From: Sarocladium kiliense
Lineage: Eukaryota; Ascomycota; Sordariomycetes; Hypocreales; Sarocladiaceae
Direction of reading: 5' to 3'
DNA length: 64,000 nt
Assembly: GCA_030734395.1 (NCBI GenBank)
Contig: JAUZTG010000041.1
Coordinates: 2,356,001-2,420,000, forward strand
In this document: positions 47,037 to 58,179 of the stretch, one piece after another
Numbering within the stretch: the first letter of the stretch is position 1
Layout: the number at the start of each line of letters is the position of its first letter
Made by a program: the position numbers and the translations under genes
The notes under the pieces: generated by a model
The model's database searches: none
What the model was told of the DNA's origin: nothing
What the model saw: the letters and a program-made list of their open reading frames with translations, nothing else

Positions 47037-48424
47037 GAATGGCAAGGCTCTGTCGTTTGCCAATGGAAGTTTTCTTGACCCTGGGCGGCTACGGCGAATG
47101 GACGGACAGTGGCTACTGTCATTAAAAGCTGGGGTCTTAGTATAATTATGTGTCGGACAGGTTGCTGCGGGTCGACGTTGGTGTCGTTTTTAGAGACTCA
47201 TAAGAGTAGTATACCAGAACTTGGAGAAGAGACAGACATTGCCAGTGCCTACGTACCTCCGTTACATTTGAAGGGAAACGCCAATTGGAACCAGAAGCTC
47301 AGATGCGAACTACCCATCCAAGCAGCAAATATTCCGTGCGTTATGAGCCAACGCCGGCATGCGATGGTATCCCTTGCGTGATGTAATCGTGCCTGTGTCC
47401 CGCCAGCTGCTCCGTCCTCCCCTCTCCCTACCTTGCCTAGGTACCTTCCTCACCTTCGCCCACGACCAGCTTCGCTTTTCTCTCCTTTTCCCTCCTTGTC
47501 ACTGCCTCCGACCGCACAGCTTCGGTTCTCTTGACCGTGGTATTGCAGACACGCTCTTTACGCTTCTCTTCTCACTTCTTTGCTATTCATTTCATAATTC
47601 GCATCATCTCTTCTTGCCTGTCCGACCCCTCCTTCCTGCGTGCCTGAAGCACCCATTCGACAGTCCATTCCTTATTGCACCGACTCACCCTTTGCCGAAG
47701 AGATCGAATCGGCGATTGCGTATCGCGCAGAAGATGCTTCACTGATCACAGTTTGTGACTGACCCGCATGCCGCTTGTTTGACAAGTCAAGGGCCGACCT
47801 CAGTTGGGATGTCCCAAGATCAACTCGTCTCTGATCCGGTCTCGCAGCATCCTGAAGCACAGCTACTCATTCAGGAAACGTGCTTCAACACATCCATCCC
47901 AAGCTGCAGCCCGAGCTGCATCTAGCTGCATGCACGACGGTCCGAGTGGGTTTGTCTGCCACCCAATCCTCCCCAATCCTCGTGCCACGTCGCCCCTTAC
48001 TGTAGCATCCCCAGCAGCTCCTGCATGATTTAGCTGTCCTGCCAGACCGCCAGCAGAAAGTTAGGAAGCCTACGATTGCCCATTTGGTCAGCAGGAGATC
48101 CATTTGCTGCAGGCTCCCAGCAACGGGATCTGCGCCTCTCTCTTCGACCCCAGGCATCAGCAATTTGACAGGAGGAAGACCAGAGGAAGAGAGCGAGCTT
48201 AGGCCGCCTTTGGCGAGACACAGCCAGCCAGCAAACAACGCGAGCCTTTGCCGAGACACGTTGTGCGTTCGAGATTGAGCGAGGAGTGCCACTAGTAGGC
48301 GAGACACGAAAACTGACTGCGAGCCAGTAAACATTCCATCACTCCTTTTCGCGATCTCTCATCGTCATCCGCGAGCACCAGTCATCCAGTCTATCACCAG
48401 CCTCTGCGACGAAACAACGATTAA
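47037..48424. promoter_or_regulatory. Upstream region and leader of KAR9
   Basis: 1.4 kb before the KAR9 start. From about 47395 to 47700 it is C/T-rich, suggesting a transcription start and a leader of several hundred bases. Short upstream ATGs occur, but none begins a convincing protein. Confidence 0.45.
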
Positions 48425-51400
48425 ATGACAACCAGTCAATCTGTTGCCCTTGCGGTCTGCAGCCCTCACCCCAGCAGCAATAACAGCGGGCTGACCAGGG
48501 CACGCTCCACCAACGACCTCCACCCCCCGACGGACCAGCATCAGGAGGCCCAAACCAGCCAGACCAGATCCAGAGGCCTGAGCCTCCACCGTGGCCAGGC
48601 ACAGGCACAGGCACAGGCACAAGATGCAGCTGTCAATGTTCTGACGTTCACTGACGTCTCCAGCGACCTTGTCCGCCTCCCTTTTGCCTCTACATCATAT
48701 TTATCCTCCCACGGCTCAGACTCCCATATTGTTCTTCGTCAAAGCGTCGCGCTCGGGCAGTCGACCCCCGCAGCGTTCGACTCATTCCCTAACGATCGTA
48801 AACGCCACCTCGCCCAATCTACCTCAACGGTTCAGGAGCAGCTGCCACAGCTGGGACAGCCACAACCGACTCCGGCCCCACCGCTCGAACCGGCCACCGC
48901 GACCTCAACAACCTCAGCGACGCATACGCCGCCGCCCTCGGCCATCCGCAGAACAAGCCCTGGTCTTGCTGCGCGTCTCAAAGCACTTGGATTCGGAAGT
49001 GGGAGCAAAAAGTCAGAGTCGTCAATAACACCACCTTCAGCCGATCGCGTCGGACGCCTCGACGAGGTTCAGCTTCGCCAGCTCGACGAGAAACACCAGG
49101 CAGGCTCCCTGACCTCGATCATATCCCGGCGCGGCCGTCCCTGGAAGGGCGCCGCCGCGGCCTCTCAGAACAATATTGTTGCCCGCAGACAAGAACAGGA
49201 CCTTCTTTCAGAGGCAAGCAGTCGCGATAATCCTGTGCTGCCTGAGATTGTCACCACCGAGCCATTAGCGATGGACACGCAGAAGTATCGGTTGCCTGAC
49301 CACACAAATGGCAATGGCACCAAATCAATACCAGAGACGCGCCGCGAACATCTTGAGCGAAATCCTTTCTCGGTCGCCGGCGAACAAGAAGACACTCCTC
49401 CTCCACCTCCGCCAAAAGAAACGCCCCTCGCACCCGCAACACCCCAGGCAGAAACACCATCCAACGAATTTCCCGGTCTCGGTACTTACTTCACTCCGGC
49501 GCCAAATCGGCCTGGATCGATCTACACACTCTCTCGTGCATCCTTCGCGAATCAATTGGCGCAGCTCACATCTCTACAACTGCCCGATGCCGAATCTCTC
49601 TCGAGCCAGGTTTCTGCCATTCCTACAGCCCAGGTCGCCTCAAAGGCGCTCATCAACGCCGCAGAACAAATACGGAGCTGGATCTCGAAAGCCAGCGAAG
49701 TCATCGGAGGACTCGATAGCGAGGATGATGTGGAGTGGGCAGCAGCTGGCGGCCGGGAAGGCCTAGCTGAAGTTGAGAATGCTATCAGCCGGTTTGAAGA
49801 GTTGATACATGCCTACGTGAGCGCTATCGAGGAACTACAATCACGCAAAGACATTGCGAATGTTCCGAAAGAGGACCTCAAGCGCGCAGTATCTCAAATG
49901 GAAATCATCTTGGAGGAGTGGACCAAGATTCGCTCCACACTGAACAGTGTTCGCAGTCAGGTAGAGATCGCGATGGAATGGGAAGAGCTGTGGAATAACG
50001 TTCTCGGCGATATCCAGGGAGAGATGGACGAGCTTAGCCGGCTGGTGTTTGAGATGGAAGAACGCCGGCACAAGAGCGTGGTTGCTGCAGCTGGGGGGGA
50101 TCCCGTGGATATTGGAGATCTCGAAACGATTGTGGAGGATACGCCACCACAAGCAACACGGCTGCAGGCACAGAGTCGCTTCAGCTTACCAGCGTTTCCT
50201 ATGAGCCCAAGCTCGCCTGGTACACCTGCTCTCTCACAGGATGACTCTAGCCTACTTGCTCTCTTCGCACGCATGCAGCCCCTTAGAGCTTCACTGGACT
50301 TCCTTCCAATGCGGCTTTCTGTCTTCGAGACAAGAGCTGAGAAGTCATTCCCCACAGCATGTGAGGAGCTGGAGATGCGCAGAGCTGGCCTCGATGGCAG
50401 CTACAAAAAGCTGGAAAAGGATGCGGAGTCCCTTCGCAAGGAGCTCGGAGAAGATCGCTGGGTGATTGTCTTCCGTGGTGCCGGACGTCAAGCGTTGAAG
50501 ATGCATGAGTCAGTTGAGAGGTCCTTGTTCAAGGTGAAAGAGGCCGTGGATGCCGGCTTGCACCTCACGAGCCAGCCTACTATGATGAAGAAGATCGAGA
50601 GCTACGAGGCCAAAAAGACACACTATGGACCAGCTATTGAACGCGTGTTATCCATCATCGACAAGGGCGTCAAGGACCGGCTTACAGTCAATGGCGAAAT
50701 CCTGCGTCTCCACGCTGATATGGAACACAAATGGACGACCTTGAAAGACCAGATGCGGGAAATGGATGGGGTATTGGAGGAGATTCTGGCATCAAGCAAG
50801 AGCCAGCAGCTCCGCGACTCCATCTCCAGCATGCTCTCCAACGAGGTTTCCACAACCGGCAGTGGTCACGAAACTCCTGGCAGCTCCCCTCCTTCGTCAG
50901 TGATCATGTCTAGCTTGGGATTCGATCCTCACACACCAGTACCGAAAGCAGCCAAGACGAGATCCTCAAGCGTAAACAGTAGTGTTGCCAACAGGCGACA
51001 CTCTTCCTTGCCTGCACCGACCTCTGTTCTTGGAAAGAAGACGACTGGCACCAGGCTTTCTACGATCGCTGGATCATCTACTACAACCCCTGTACAACCT
51101 AGCAAGATTCAACGTCCGGGCTCAACTCTGGCCAATCGTCCGCGCTGGAGCAGCGCTACCAACAAGTCGGACCTTGACACAGGACATAATTTCAAGCCCT
51201 TGAGCTTGACTACGCCGAGTCCTTATGCCCGCCACTCTCCCTCTACGCAGAGATCTAATTCATCACTCACTCCATCCCCCGGAGGCTCGAGACTACCTAC
51301 CTTGCAGAGCCGCTTGACGCGTGCTGCTTCCGAGTCTCCAATAGCACCAAAAGCAGCCCCACCAGAGGAGACGCCGACGCGAAGAAGCACCTCCCGACTG

Positions 51401-51730
51401 GCTTCGTTCCGTGAAAGGATCGCGGCTTCTCCTGGCCCATATTCTCAACAAACCCTGACGAAACCTCGATTGTCGACGCAGTCCTCAGCTTCCAGCACTG
51501 CCGCAAACCGCCGAGCATCCTTGCAACCCTCCAGACCAACTTTGAACGTCGAAGAGAGTCAACCCAGCCGACCAGCAAGCTCCCTTGCTTCGAGCTCGCG
51601 ACGGAGTAGTTTGCTGCCGCAACCCAAAGCAAGGGAGTCAGGTCGCGAGAGCCCACTTAGATTGTCCCGGCTTGGGATGAGGAAAAACAGCGGCGCCAGC
51701 GAATCAAGTCGACCAAAGTGGCGCCCTTAA
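48425..51730 (+). CDS. KAR9: Kar9-domain protein, spindle-positioning adaptor
   Basis: Kar9 links microtubule plus ends, through EB1/Bim1, to actin transport and so positions the spindle and nucleus. The frame is open for 1,101 residues without introns. Residues 1-330 are disordered, with a QA dipeptide run near residue 58 made by four caggca units and a Pro run near 320. Residues about 380-830 form the helical Kar9 core (EQIRSWISKASEVIGGLDSE, MEIILEEWTKIRSTL, EDRWVIVFRGAGRQALKMHE, SVERSLFKVKEAVDAGL). The C-terminal 270 residues are Ser/Arg-rich. They carry SRLP at 955-958, a likely EB1-binding SxIP-type motif in a basic setting. The end is MRKNSGASESSRPKWRP. It converges on the RecQ helicase gene. 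The family assignment is good; the detailed role is inferred. Confidence 0.85.
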   Translation: MTTSQSVALAVCSPHPSSNNSGLTRARSTNDLHPPTDQHQEAQTSQTRSRGLSLHRGQAQAQAQAQDAAVNVLTFTDVSSDLVRLPFASTSYLSSHGSDSHIVLRQSVALGQSTPAAFDSFPNDRKRHLAQSTSTVQEQLPQLGQPQPTPAPPLEPATATSTTSATHTPPPSAIRRTSPGLAARLKALGFGSGSKKSESSITPPSADRVGRLDEVQLRQLDEKHQAGSLTSIISRRGRPWKGAAAASQNNIVARRQEQDLLSEASSRDNPVLPEIVTTEPLAMDTQKYRLPDHTNGNGTKSIPETRREHLERNPFSVAGEQEDTPPPPPPKETPLAPATPQAETPSNEFPGLGTYFTPAPNRPGSIYTLSRASFANQLAQLTSLQLPDAESLSSQVSAIPTAQVASKALINAAEQIRSWISKASEVIGGLDSEDDVEWAAAGGREGLAEVENAISRFEELIHAYVSAIEELQSRKDIANVPKEDLKRAVSQMEIILEEWTKIRSTLNSVRSQVEIAMEWEELWNNVLGDIQGEMDELSRLVFEMEERRHKSVVAAAGGDPVDIGDLETIVEDTPPQATRLQAQSRFSLPAFPMSPSSPGTPALSQDDSSLLALFARMQPLRASLDFLPMRLSVFETRAEKSFPTACEELEMRRAGLDGSYKKLEKDAESLRKELGEDRWVIVFRGAGRQALKMHESVERSLFKVKEAVDAGLHLTSQPTMMKKIESYEAKKTHYGPAIERVLSIIDKGVKDRLTVNGEILRLHADMEHKWTTLKDQMREMDGVLEEILASSKSQQLRDSISSMLSNEVSTTGSGHETPGSSPPSSVIMSSLGFDPHTPVPKAAKTRSSSVNSSVANRRHSSLPAPTSVLGKKTTGTRLSTIAGSSTTTPVQPSKIQRPGSTLANRPRWSSATNKSDLDTGHNFKPLSLTTPSPYARHSPSTQRSNSSLTPSPGGSRLPTLQSRLTRAASESPIAPKAAPPEETPTRRSTSRLASFRERIAASPGPYSQQTLTKPRLSTQSSASSTAANRRASLQPSRPTLNVEESQPSRPASSLASSSRRSSLLPQPKARESGRESPLRLSRLGMRKNSGASESSRPKWRP

Positions 51731-52471
51731 TTGGTCTCGGATAGCTTCCCCCTGCGAGACTCGTACATCGATACAAATGACACAGTACTCATTCGACAGC
51801 GACCTTGACACTGCAAACATCGGTCTGTCCTACAACATACAGCACGAACCGGGGAGCCCGGCGCTCTCCACCTACCCGACTATCTCTTTGCTGTGCATCT
51901 ATTTGAGCAAGGCGTACATGGTGATAACATGTCCCCCAGTTCACGGATAACGATTGTGAGCGAGAAGGCTGCCCTTCTAGATGGGCAAATGGACTCTGCA
52001 CAGCCAGGCGCATGGACTTTTCGACATGGCTTACGTTCTCTATTTCACAGCAGCCTAATGCCAGACTTTTCTTTCTTGTTGAGCCGCTGCTCGGAGGCGT
52101 TTACTTTTCGCAGAACAGGGCAATTCAGGGAAATGTGATAGGAGAGGCGAGGTCATCCCGGACGAGAAAGTGGAGATGGTTATACCCCCAGAGCAATATC
52201 TTTTCATCGCGAGCGGTTGTAGCCCCATAATGCATCTTCTTGTTTTCACGAAAGTAACGTGCCAAGCAAATCTGTTTCTTTGTTGATGATGGGCGTGATT
52301 CGTCGTAAGGTACATATCTGCCTGATGCTCGCCGTCAAACGCCCTTTGATGTGGAAAATACAGAGCCCAACAAGATATCTCCATCACGCATTCACCCTCT
52401 ATCCCGAGCAAACACCGTGGTGGCTACTCCCTTTCGTAGGAGCCCGTTCACGCCGGGCCCTCTGTTACTCA
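51731..52471. other. Intergenic, convergent KAR9 / SGS1
   Basis: 741 bases between the stop codons of two converging genes, expected to be 3' untranslated sequence. No coding frame or RNA gene is supported. Confidence 0.5.
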
Positions 52472-55400
52472 CTACACCGGCATCAACCCGATTCCCCCTC
52501 CATTCTTCCTCACAATCTTCCCGTCCCGTTTCGCACCAGCCCCTGACCCGGACCTGGACGCACCACTAAACGACCTCGAGCCCGTAGCCGAGGAACCGCT
52601 AGCTTTTCGACCTCCGCCACTGCCGCTGCCTCGCTTTGACACGCCACCACTGTTGCCGTAGAAGCTCCCGCTGCTGCCACTGCCTTTCTTGGGCCAGCGT
52701 TTGCCGCCGGAGAATTTCCTTCCACCCCCGCTTCTGCCGCCGAAGGAGGACTTGGAGGCTTTAGGTTGTGGTGCGGATGACTGTTGGCTGTTGAATGATT
52801 GCAGGCGGTCGTGGAAGGCTTGAACTTCGGGACGGGCATTAAAATAGTGAGAGTCCTCGCCGTCGTCGTCATCGTTCTGTCCTGCGCCAGTGTCCATATC
52901 ATCCTCGTCGTCATCGTCAAGTTCCATGTCGGAACTGATGAGGTCAACTACGTCTTGATCCTGACGTGAGTTGGATCCACCGCCATGATCGAGATTCGAG
53001 CCCATCATCTCTTTGTATGTCTCATGTAGCCTCCTGAGCACTGGCAGGAACTTTGGCCCATATTCTTTGACCTTTCCAGCATCGATACTAGGCAGACGCG
53101 CCATCGCATCAAGGCTGGTAGTCCAGTTGATAGCCATGTCGCGAAAGTTTCTCTCTGTGAAGAGCGGTCGTCGAAGCTCCTTACGATTACGGATGTGTTC
53201 CTCAATCTTGCGTGCTTCCCGGACGAATTCATTGACCACGTCTTGATGCAGTTCAGGCAGGCTTTGCGAAGGTGTGATGGCGGATATAGGGGCGCGAACT
53301 CGTGGTGCGGGAGGTTTCGCGGGACGATGTGTCGGTAATGGTCCGAATGCATCATCGTCAGCTTCCTCAGCTTCTCGGTCGTCATCTGACACAACAAATC
53401 CATCATGCTCATACCCATGCTCTGTGGTAACGGCCTCATCGTCATCGTCGTCGTCGCTCAACACTGCTCTGCTCCCCCGCGCTTTACGCTGGTTCACAGG
53501 CGAAGAAACATATGTCGACTGCATGGTCAATTCCTCCTGATTGCGCTTGGACTTCTTCGTAGCTTTCTTCTTTTTGGGCGACTTGGGGCCCTTGTCCTTA
53601 ACTTGGACCGTCAGCATCAGCTTTCGTTGCCCGGACGAGAACAATCTGGCAAAGGGTCCAGGCTGCAAATATTGTATCGCCATCCCGTACTTGCTAACGA
53701 CATTGTCCTCATGCAGTGCCTTCTCCGCCAACAGCTTCTCCACAACGCGCACGATCTCATGATGGGCCAGATGACTTTGTGACCCGTGGAGTTCACCAGA
53801 ATTAGGCTCCTCATTGTCCGGGTACTTTCGCCCCTTGAGGATGTCTGCACATTGCTTGGCCGTCAGTCTCTCTTGCATTTTGATGACCTCGATGGCGGCT
53901 ACAGCACAATCCGTGAAGTCTTCCTGCTCGAAGGTGAGACCAGCTTTGCAGTTGTCGCACGCCTTCTCACACTCCGCAGCAGAAAAGTCCTCGCCAAAGT
54001 AGCGTAGGATCTCGGTGCGACGACAGTCGGACTGGTTGTCGCAGAACGCTGTCACGCGATTGAGCATGGCCATTTGCCGTTCTTTCTGTTCAAAGCTTCC
54101 GTCTCCATCCGCAATCAACTTCTTCAGGACTCTTATGTCCGCTTTCCCGTAGAAGAGAATGCAGTCAGACGGTTTGCCATCTCTGCCAGCGCGACCCGTC
54201 TCTTGATAGTACCCCTCGAGACTTTTTGGTAGCCCATGGTGAAGGACAAACCTGACGTCTGGCTTGTCAATACCCATGCCAAAAGCAATCGTAGCAACAA
54301 CGACCTTCACAATGCCTTTTTGCCATTTGGTCTGCACCTCAACCTTCTCTTGAGGTTCGATCCCGGCATGGTAATGGCGTGCAGCAATGCCATTCGCTGT
54401 CAGAAAGGACGCGACCTGCTCAGCCTGCTTCCTCGAAAGGGTGTACACAATGCCGGTCAGCCCAGAGTAGTTCTCGTTGATCAGGGAAGCAATAGCATCC
54501 GTAGCTTTCTGGTTCGACGTCTTGGGCTTCACCTCGTAGTAAAGATTAGGACGGTTAAAACTCTGCGAGAAGACTTGGCAATTCTTCATGTTGAGGTTGT
54601 GCTTGATGTCGACGATTACGTTTTGAGTTGCTGTGGCAGTGAGAGCCATGACGGGGACGTTTGGGAACTTCTGTCGAACTTGGCCCAGCGTCTTGTAATC
54701 GGGGCGGAAGTCATGGCCCCATTGACTCACACAGTGAGCTTCATCGATGACGATGCGGGCAAACTTCTTCTTTTGATACAATGTTTGCATGGCATTGTTG
54801 AAGGCGTTGTTCTTGCTTACCATCTCCGGTGTGACGTACAGCAGCTCGATGAAGTGTTCGGGATTACGCTCGTGGAAGGCACTCATAACCTGGCGTTTGT
54901 ACTCTGTTGAGCACTCACCATTGAAAGCAACAGCTTGAATACCGAGTGCTTTCATGTGGTCGACTTGGTCTTGCATAAGACTGAGCAGTGGCGAAACCAC
55001 AATAGTCACACCACGAGTCTTGCCCGTCTTCACAACGGCGGGTAATTGGTAGCACAACGACTTTCCTCCACCAGTCGGCATGAGAACGAACGCGTCGTTG
55101 CCTGCGAGTGTGGCATTGATGGCTTCCAGCTGATTATGGCGGAAGCCACGCATTCTGAATCGATCCTTCAACATCTTCTGCACCTCAGGTGACCACGGGT
55201 GCTTCATCAATGACGGATCAATCCGGGATCCAGATGCAATTTGAGCAGCCTTCTTCGAGGATTGTGTCCCTGGGCCAGGACCTCCATTCCCGGAGGTTTC
55301 AGAAAGGACTCGCCGGCTGCTTTGGGTAGAGGCCACCGTCGATTGCCTTCTCTCGATATTCTGGGCGAATGCGAACACCTCACCATCGTCGCTGAAATCG

Positions 55401-57685
55401 CTAAACTCTTCTCTTGTCTTCTTCGGAGACGGTCTGGTCACGGGTTCATATGTTTTCTTTGCTGATTTGGGCACACTGGTGAACGCCACCTCGTCAATCT
55501 CTGAAAAGTAATCATCATCGTCGGGCACCGAGTTGGCCCGTGTTCTAGAATCGAAGCGCGGCGGACTTTGTGGTTGAGCTCGTGGGTATGTAAATGTCGC
55601 AGCTGCCGAGGGGTATGTTGAGTTCGACCCTCGCGGAAACGGAGCTGCCTGAAACTCATCTGCATCTCGGGATATGACGGGTCGTGATATTGAGGCGGAG
55701 GATAATGGCACCGCGTGGGCTATATTTTGAGACGGACGGTCCAGTCTCTGGGTCTGATGGACAATGTCCGAAGCGAAGAGTACGTCCGAGGATTCATCGC
55801 TTGACACACGAGCCATGTTTACCACAGGCCGCTGCATCTGCTGAGTAGCGACTACAACGGAATTCGGCAAGGGGGGCGTTGGTGCTTCTTGACTTGAAGA
55901 CGAGGCAAGCATTTTCGCAGGATCGAACCCACATTCGAGAACGATGGCCATGAGCGAAGTCTCCATCTCTTGGATATCATCCGTGAGTTTGTCCAGACGC
56001 TCCTCATCCTCCGTGGTATCAATTCCTTCCTCATAAGATTGAGCCACTTTGAGTTGTGCAGCTTCATGTTGTTCGTACAAAGCTTTATACGAGATCATGG
56101 CCTCTTCTAATCGTACGAGAGCCTGTTGACGCTTGCGTAATGACTCCTTCTCGGCTTTGATCTCATCGCGTCTGGCTTTTGTCGCGCGCTCGCTAAGTGC
56201 TTGCGAAAAGTTCTGGCCATTGATCCGGACAGCTTCGTGCAGTAAATGCTTCTGCTCTTCAAGGATCTGCGGATGTGTACACAGACGTGTCAAGTTGATG
56301 TTATCCGGAAATTCGTGAGATGATTCCCTGGTCATGCCGTGCGTGTTCAAGGCCCCACATTCAAAGCTGTTGTTGCCTCCAGTCAAAGCTGTAAATGAGG
56401 ATGGCTCTTCTTGAAGAGAGAACAAGTCGTTTCCTGGCGGGTCATGCTTGGACGGTGTGCTTCTCGTTTCTGAGGAGCTCGGTGCTTTCGAGTTTCTTGC
56501 AGAAGCCTGGGGCCTAGAAGCAGATGTGTGATGTGAGGGTGGTGTCATGAACTCATCGTCGGAATCTGGAATCAACATCTCCATGTCAGCATCTGGGTGT
56601 GGTTCTTGCTTCTCCTTCTCATCTCGGGAGCCATTGTTGCCCATCTTCTCCACGTCGATAGTAAGCTTGGGAGCACTGGATAGAGGTTCTTCGGATTGAG
56701 GATGGTCACAGTCTGTAACTTTGTCTTCTGTTGTCGTTCGACGCTGAAGCACTTGCGCGGATGGAGACGAGACTTTGTGGGTGCCTGCCACTCCCGCTTT
56801 CAGTAAGCTCTCTCCATTCCGCCGCGCCGTCGGGGATCTGCGAGAAAAGGATTTGAGACCACTTGAAGCTTCTGTCTTCTTTCGCGCTGATCGCTTGCCA
56901 GGTGTCGATGGCGGAGCCTCGGTACCAAGGAGCTGGTAAACGTCCGGGAACAGGTCATCATCATCCCCCCCTATGAACGGTTCCCTTGTGATCTCGCTAC
57001 TCTTTCTCTTCTTGCTGCTCCGCGGTAGTGGATCAGGCCGTGAGGCATGATTCTCGGACCTTAGCGTCACATCTTTTCCGAAATGCAGAGAGTCCGATGA
57101 CCCAGTGATGGCGTCTGTGAGGTCGAGGCACTCAAAGTCGTCATCATCTGGAAAGGCCTCGCGTTTTGGTGGACGTTTTGAGCTGGGCGTGCGAACGGAA
57201 GCCCTTTTGGAGGGTGTGCTAGAGTCCTTCGAGGGTTTGGAGCTGGGGGGAAGAGCTGGGCTTCGTGTTGCGGAGGCATGCTGCTTTGGTGCTTCGCTAT
57301 CTGCACTGGATGACTTCGGCGCTTGATGTTGTCTTGACACAAGGGTAGGCTTCTTGACCTTCGTCGATGAAGTCAGCTTCCCCATGGTTTCCAGGTCCAC
57401 GGTCACCACCTCCTTATCCTCCAATGCAAGGTCCAGCTCTACCGCGAAAGCATGGGCAGACCGTGCGGGACGCGAAGTCTCCTGCCCCGGTCCCGTTGCC
57501 GAACCTGAAGCCGATATGACTCCTTGCAGCTTTCGACGGGAAGAGGAGCTACTTTCAATCTGGCGTCGAAGCTCCTGGCTCGAAACCGACTCGTTGATAG
57601 CTGGATATGTCGGACTGGTGGGCTTGCAGAGGTGGACGTTCTGTAACAGCCAGGCGATATGGTTAGTGAGGTTGTTCCGGGTCAT
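52472..57685 (-). CDS. SGS1: RecQ-family DNA helicase, Sgs1/BLM type
   Basis: 3'-5' helicase that, with Top3-Rmi1, dissolves recombination intermediates and takes part in end resection. One uninterrupted frame of 1,737 residues. The N-terminal helix (NNLTNHIAWLLQN) fits the Top3/Rmi1-binding segment of fungal Sgs1. About 800 disordered, acidic and Ser-rich residues follow. The helicase core starts near 835 with KDRFRMRGFRHNQLEAINA. Walker A is MPTGGGKS (869-876), the DEAH box is at 981-984 in DEAHCVSQWGHDFRPDY, and a later motif reads QETGRAGRDGKPSDC. A zinc-binding RQC region with CRRTEIL and ACDNC begins near 1214. The HRDC domain covers about 1475-1557. The tail is Gly/Ser/Lys-rich. Homologues include yeast Sgs1, fission yeast Rqh1 and Neurospora QDE-3. 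Confidence 0.95.
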   Translation of the reverse strand: MTRNNLTNHIAWLLQNVHLCKPTSPTYPAINESVSSQELRRQIESSSSSRRKLQGVISASGSATGPGQETSRPARSAHAFAVELDLALEDKEVVTVDLETMGKLTSSTKVKKPTLVSRQHQAPKSSSADSEAPKQHASATRSPALPPSSKPSKDSSTPSKRASVRTPSSKRPPKREAFPDDDDFECLDLTDAITGSSDSLHFGKDVTLRSENHASRPDPLPRSSKKRKSSEITREPFIGGDDDDLFPDVYQLLGTEAPPSTPGKRSARKKTEASSGLKSFSRRSPTARRNGESLLKAGVAGTHKVSSPSAQVLQRRTTTEDKVTDCDHPQSEEPLSSAPKLTIDVEKMGNNGSRDEKEKQEPHPDADMEMLIPDSDDEFMTPPSHHTSASRPQASARNSKAPSSSETRSTPSKHDPPGNDLFSLQEEPSSFTALTGGNNSFECGALNTHGMTRESSHEFPDNINLTRLCTHPQILEEQKHLLHEAVRINGQNFSQALSERATKARRDEIKAEKESLRKRQQALVRLEEAMISYKALYEQHEAAQLKVAQSYEEGIDTTEDEERLDKLTDDIQEMETSLMAIVLECGFDPAKMLASSSSQEAPTPPLPNSVVVATQQMQRPVVNMARVSSDESSDVLFASDIVHQTQRLDRPSQNIAHAVPLSSASISRPVISRDADEFQAAPFPRGSNSTYPSAAATFTYPRAQPQSPPRFDSRTRANSVPDDDDYFSEIDEVAFTSVPKSAKKTYEPVTRPSPKKTREEFSDFSDDGEVFAFAQNIERRQSTVASTQSSRRVLSETSGNGGPGPGTQSSKKAAQIASGSRIDPSLMKHPWSPEVQKMLKDRFRMRGFRHNQLEAINATLAGNDAFVLMPTGGGKSLCYQLPAVVKTGKTRGVTIVVSPLLSLMQDQVDHMKALGIQAVAFNGECSTEYKRQVMSAFHERNPEHFIELLYVTPEMVSKNNAFNNAMQTLYQKKKFARIVIDEAHCVSQWGHDFRPDYKTLGQVRQKFPNVPVMALTATATQNVIVDIKHNLNMKNCQVFSQSFNRPNLYYEVKPKTSNQKATDAIASLINENYSGLTGIVYTLSRKQAEQVASFLTANGIAARHYHAGIEPQEKVEVQTKWQKGIVKVVVATIAFGMGIDKPDVRFVLHHGLPKSLEGYYQETGRAGRDGKPSDCILFYGKADIRVLKKLIADGDGSFEQKERQMAMLNRVTAFCDNQSDCRRTEILRYFGEDFSAAECEKACDNCKAGLTFEQEDFTDCAVAAIEVIKMQERLTAKQCADILKGRKYPDNEEPNSGELHGSQSHLAHHEIVRVVEKLLAEKALHEDNVVSKYGMAIQYLQPGPFARLFSSGQRKLMLTVQVKDKGPKSPKKKKATKKSKRNQEELTMQSTYVSSPVNQRKARGSRAVLSDDDDDDEAVTTEHGYEHDGFVVSDDDREAEEADDDAFGPLPTHRPAKPPAPRVRAPISAITPSQSLPELHQDVVNEFVREARKIEEHIRNRKELRRPLFTERNFRDMAINWTTSLDAMARLPSIDAGKVKEYGPKFLPVLRRLHETYKEMMGSNLDHGGGSNSRQDQDVVDLISSDMELDDDDEDDMDTGAGQNDDDDGEDSHYFNARPEVQAFHDRLQSFNSQQSSAPQPKASKSSFGGRSGGGRKFSGGKRWPKKGSGSSGSFYGNSGGVSKRGSGSGGGRKASGSSATGSRSFSGASRSGSGAGAKRDGKIVRKNGGGIGLMPV

Positions 57686-58179
57686 GGAAGCGACTGGAAA
57701 AGACCAAGAAGTCCTTCGGTGGTCGATCGAACCGAGAGAAGCGACATTGGTCCGCGTCTGATATATTTAGGTCGTGTTCTTGTGGCAATGTCGTTGAGCT
57801 TGCATGTTATCGTGAACCGCTGTAGGTGGGGGACCGCGACTTGCACTTGGGGGACGCGTCGCTTAGTCACGTTCGGCACGTTAACACGTGACCGTGTTAG
57901 GAGTGCTTGCCCTGTTAATAAATGAGTTCTATTCCTGAGAATCGAGATGCGAAGTCTCCAATGCGAGAAACCATAGAAAAGACATTGGCTCATGAATTCT
58001 CAATCCATTGGTAGCGTCGCCAGTGCGTAGCCGATGCCCAAAAGCCCATCTTCGAGGACCAATTACTCCTCAGGTGTAAGTCTACGGACCCCATTCCCAC
58101 GATGAAGTCCCCAAAGGAGCCGCATCAGGCAATTCAATGAATTCACTTGTTTCGTGATTCCAGTCTTTCTTTCCCGTGA
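57686..58179. promoter_or_regulatory. SGS1 upstream region with MluI cell-cycle box
   Basis: 494 bases upstream of SGS1. ACGCGT at 57854-57859 is a perfect MluI cell-cycle box, the site bound by MBF in G1/S genes, and lies 169 bp before the start codon. A CACGTG occurs at about 57885. The motifs are seen; their use is inferred from yeast. Confidence 0.4.

Noticed and set aside
48596..48622. Short regular repeat that might suggest a CRISPR-like array
   Set aside because: Six-base units without spacers, inside a coding frame of a eukaryote.
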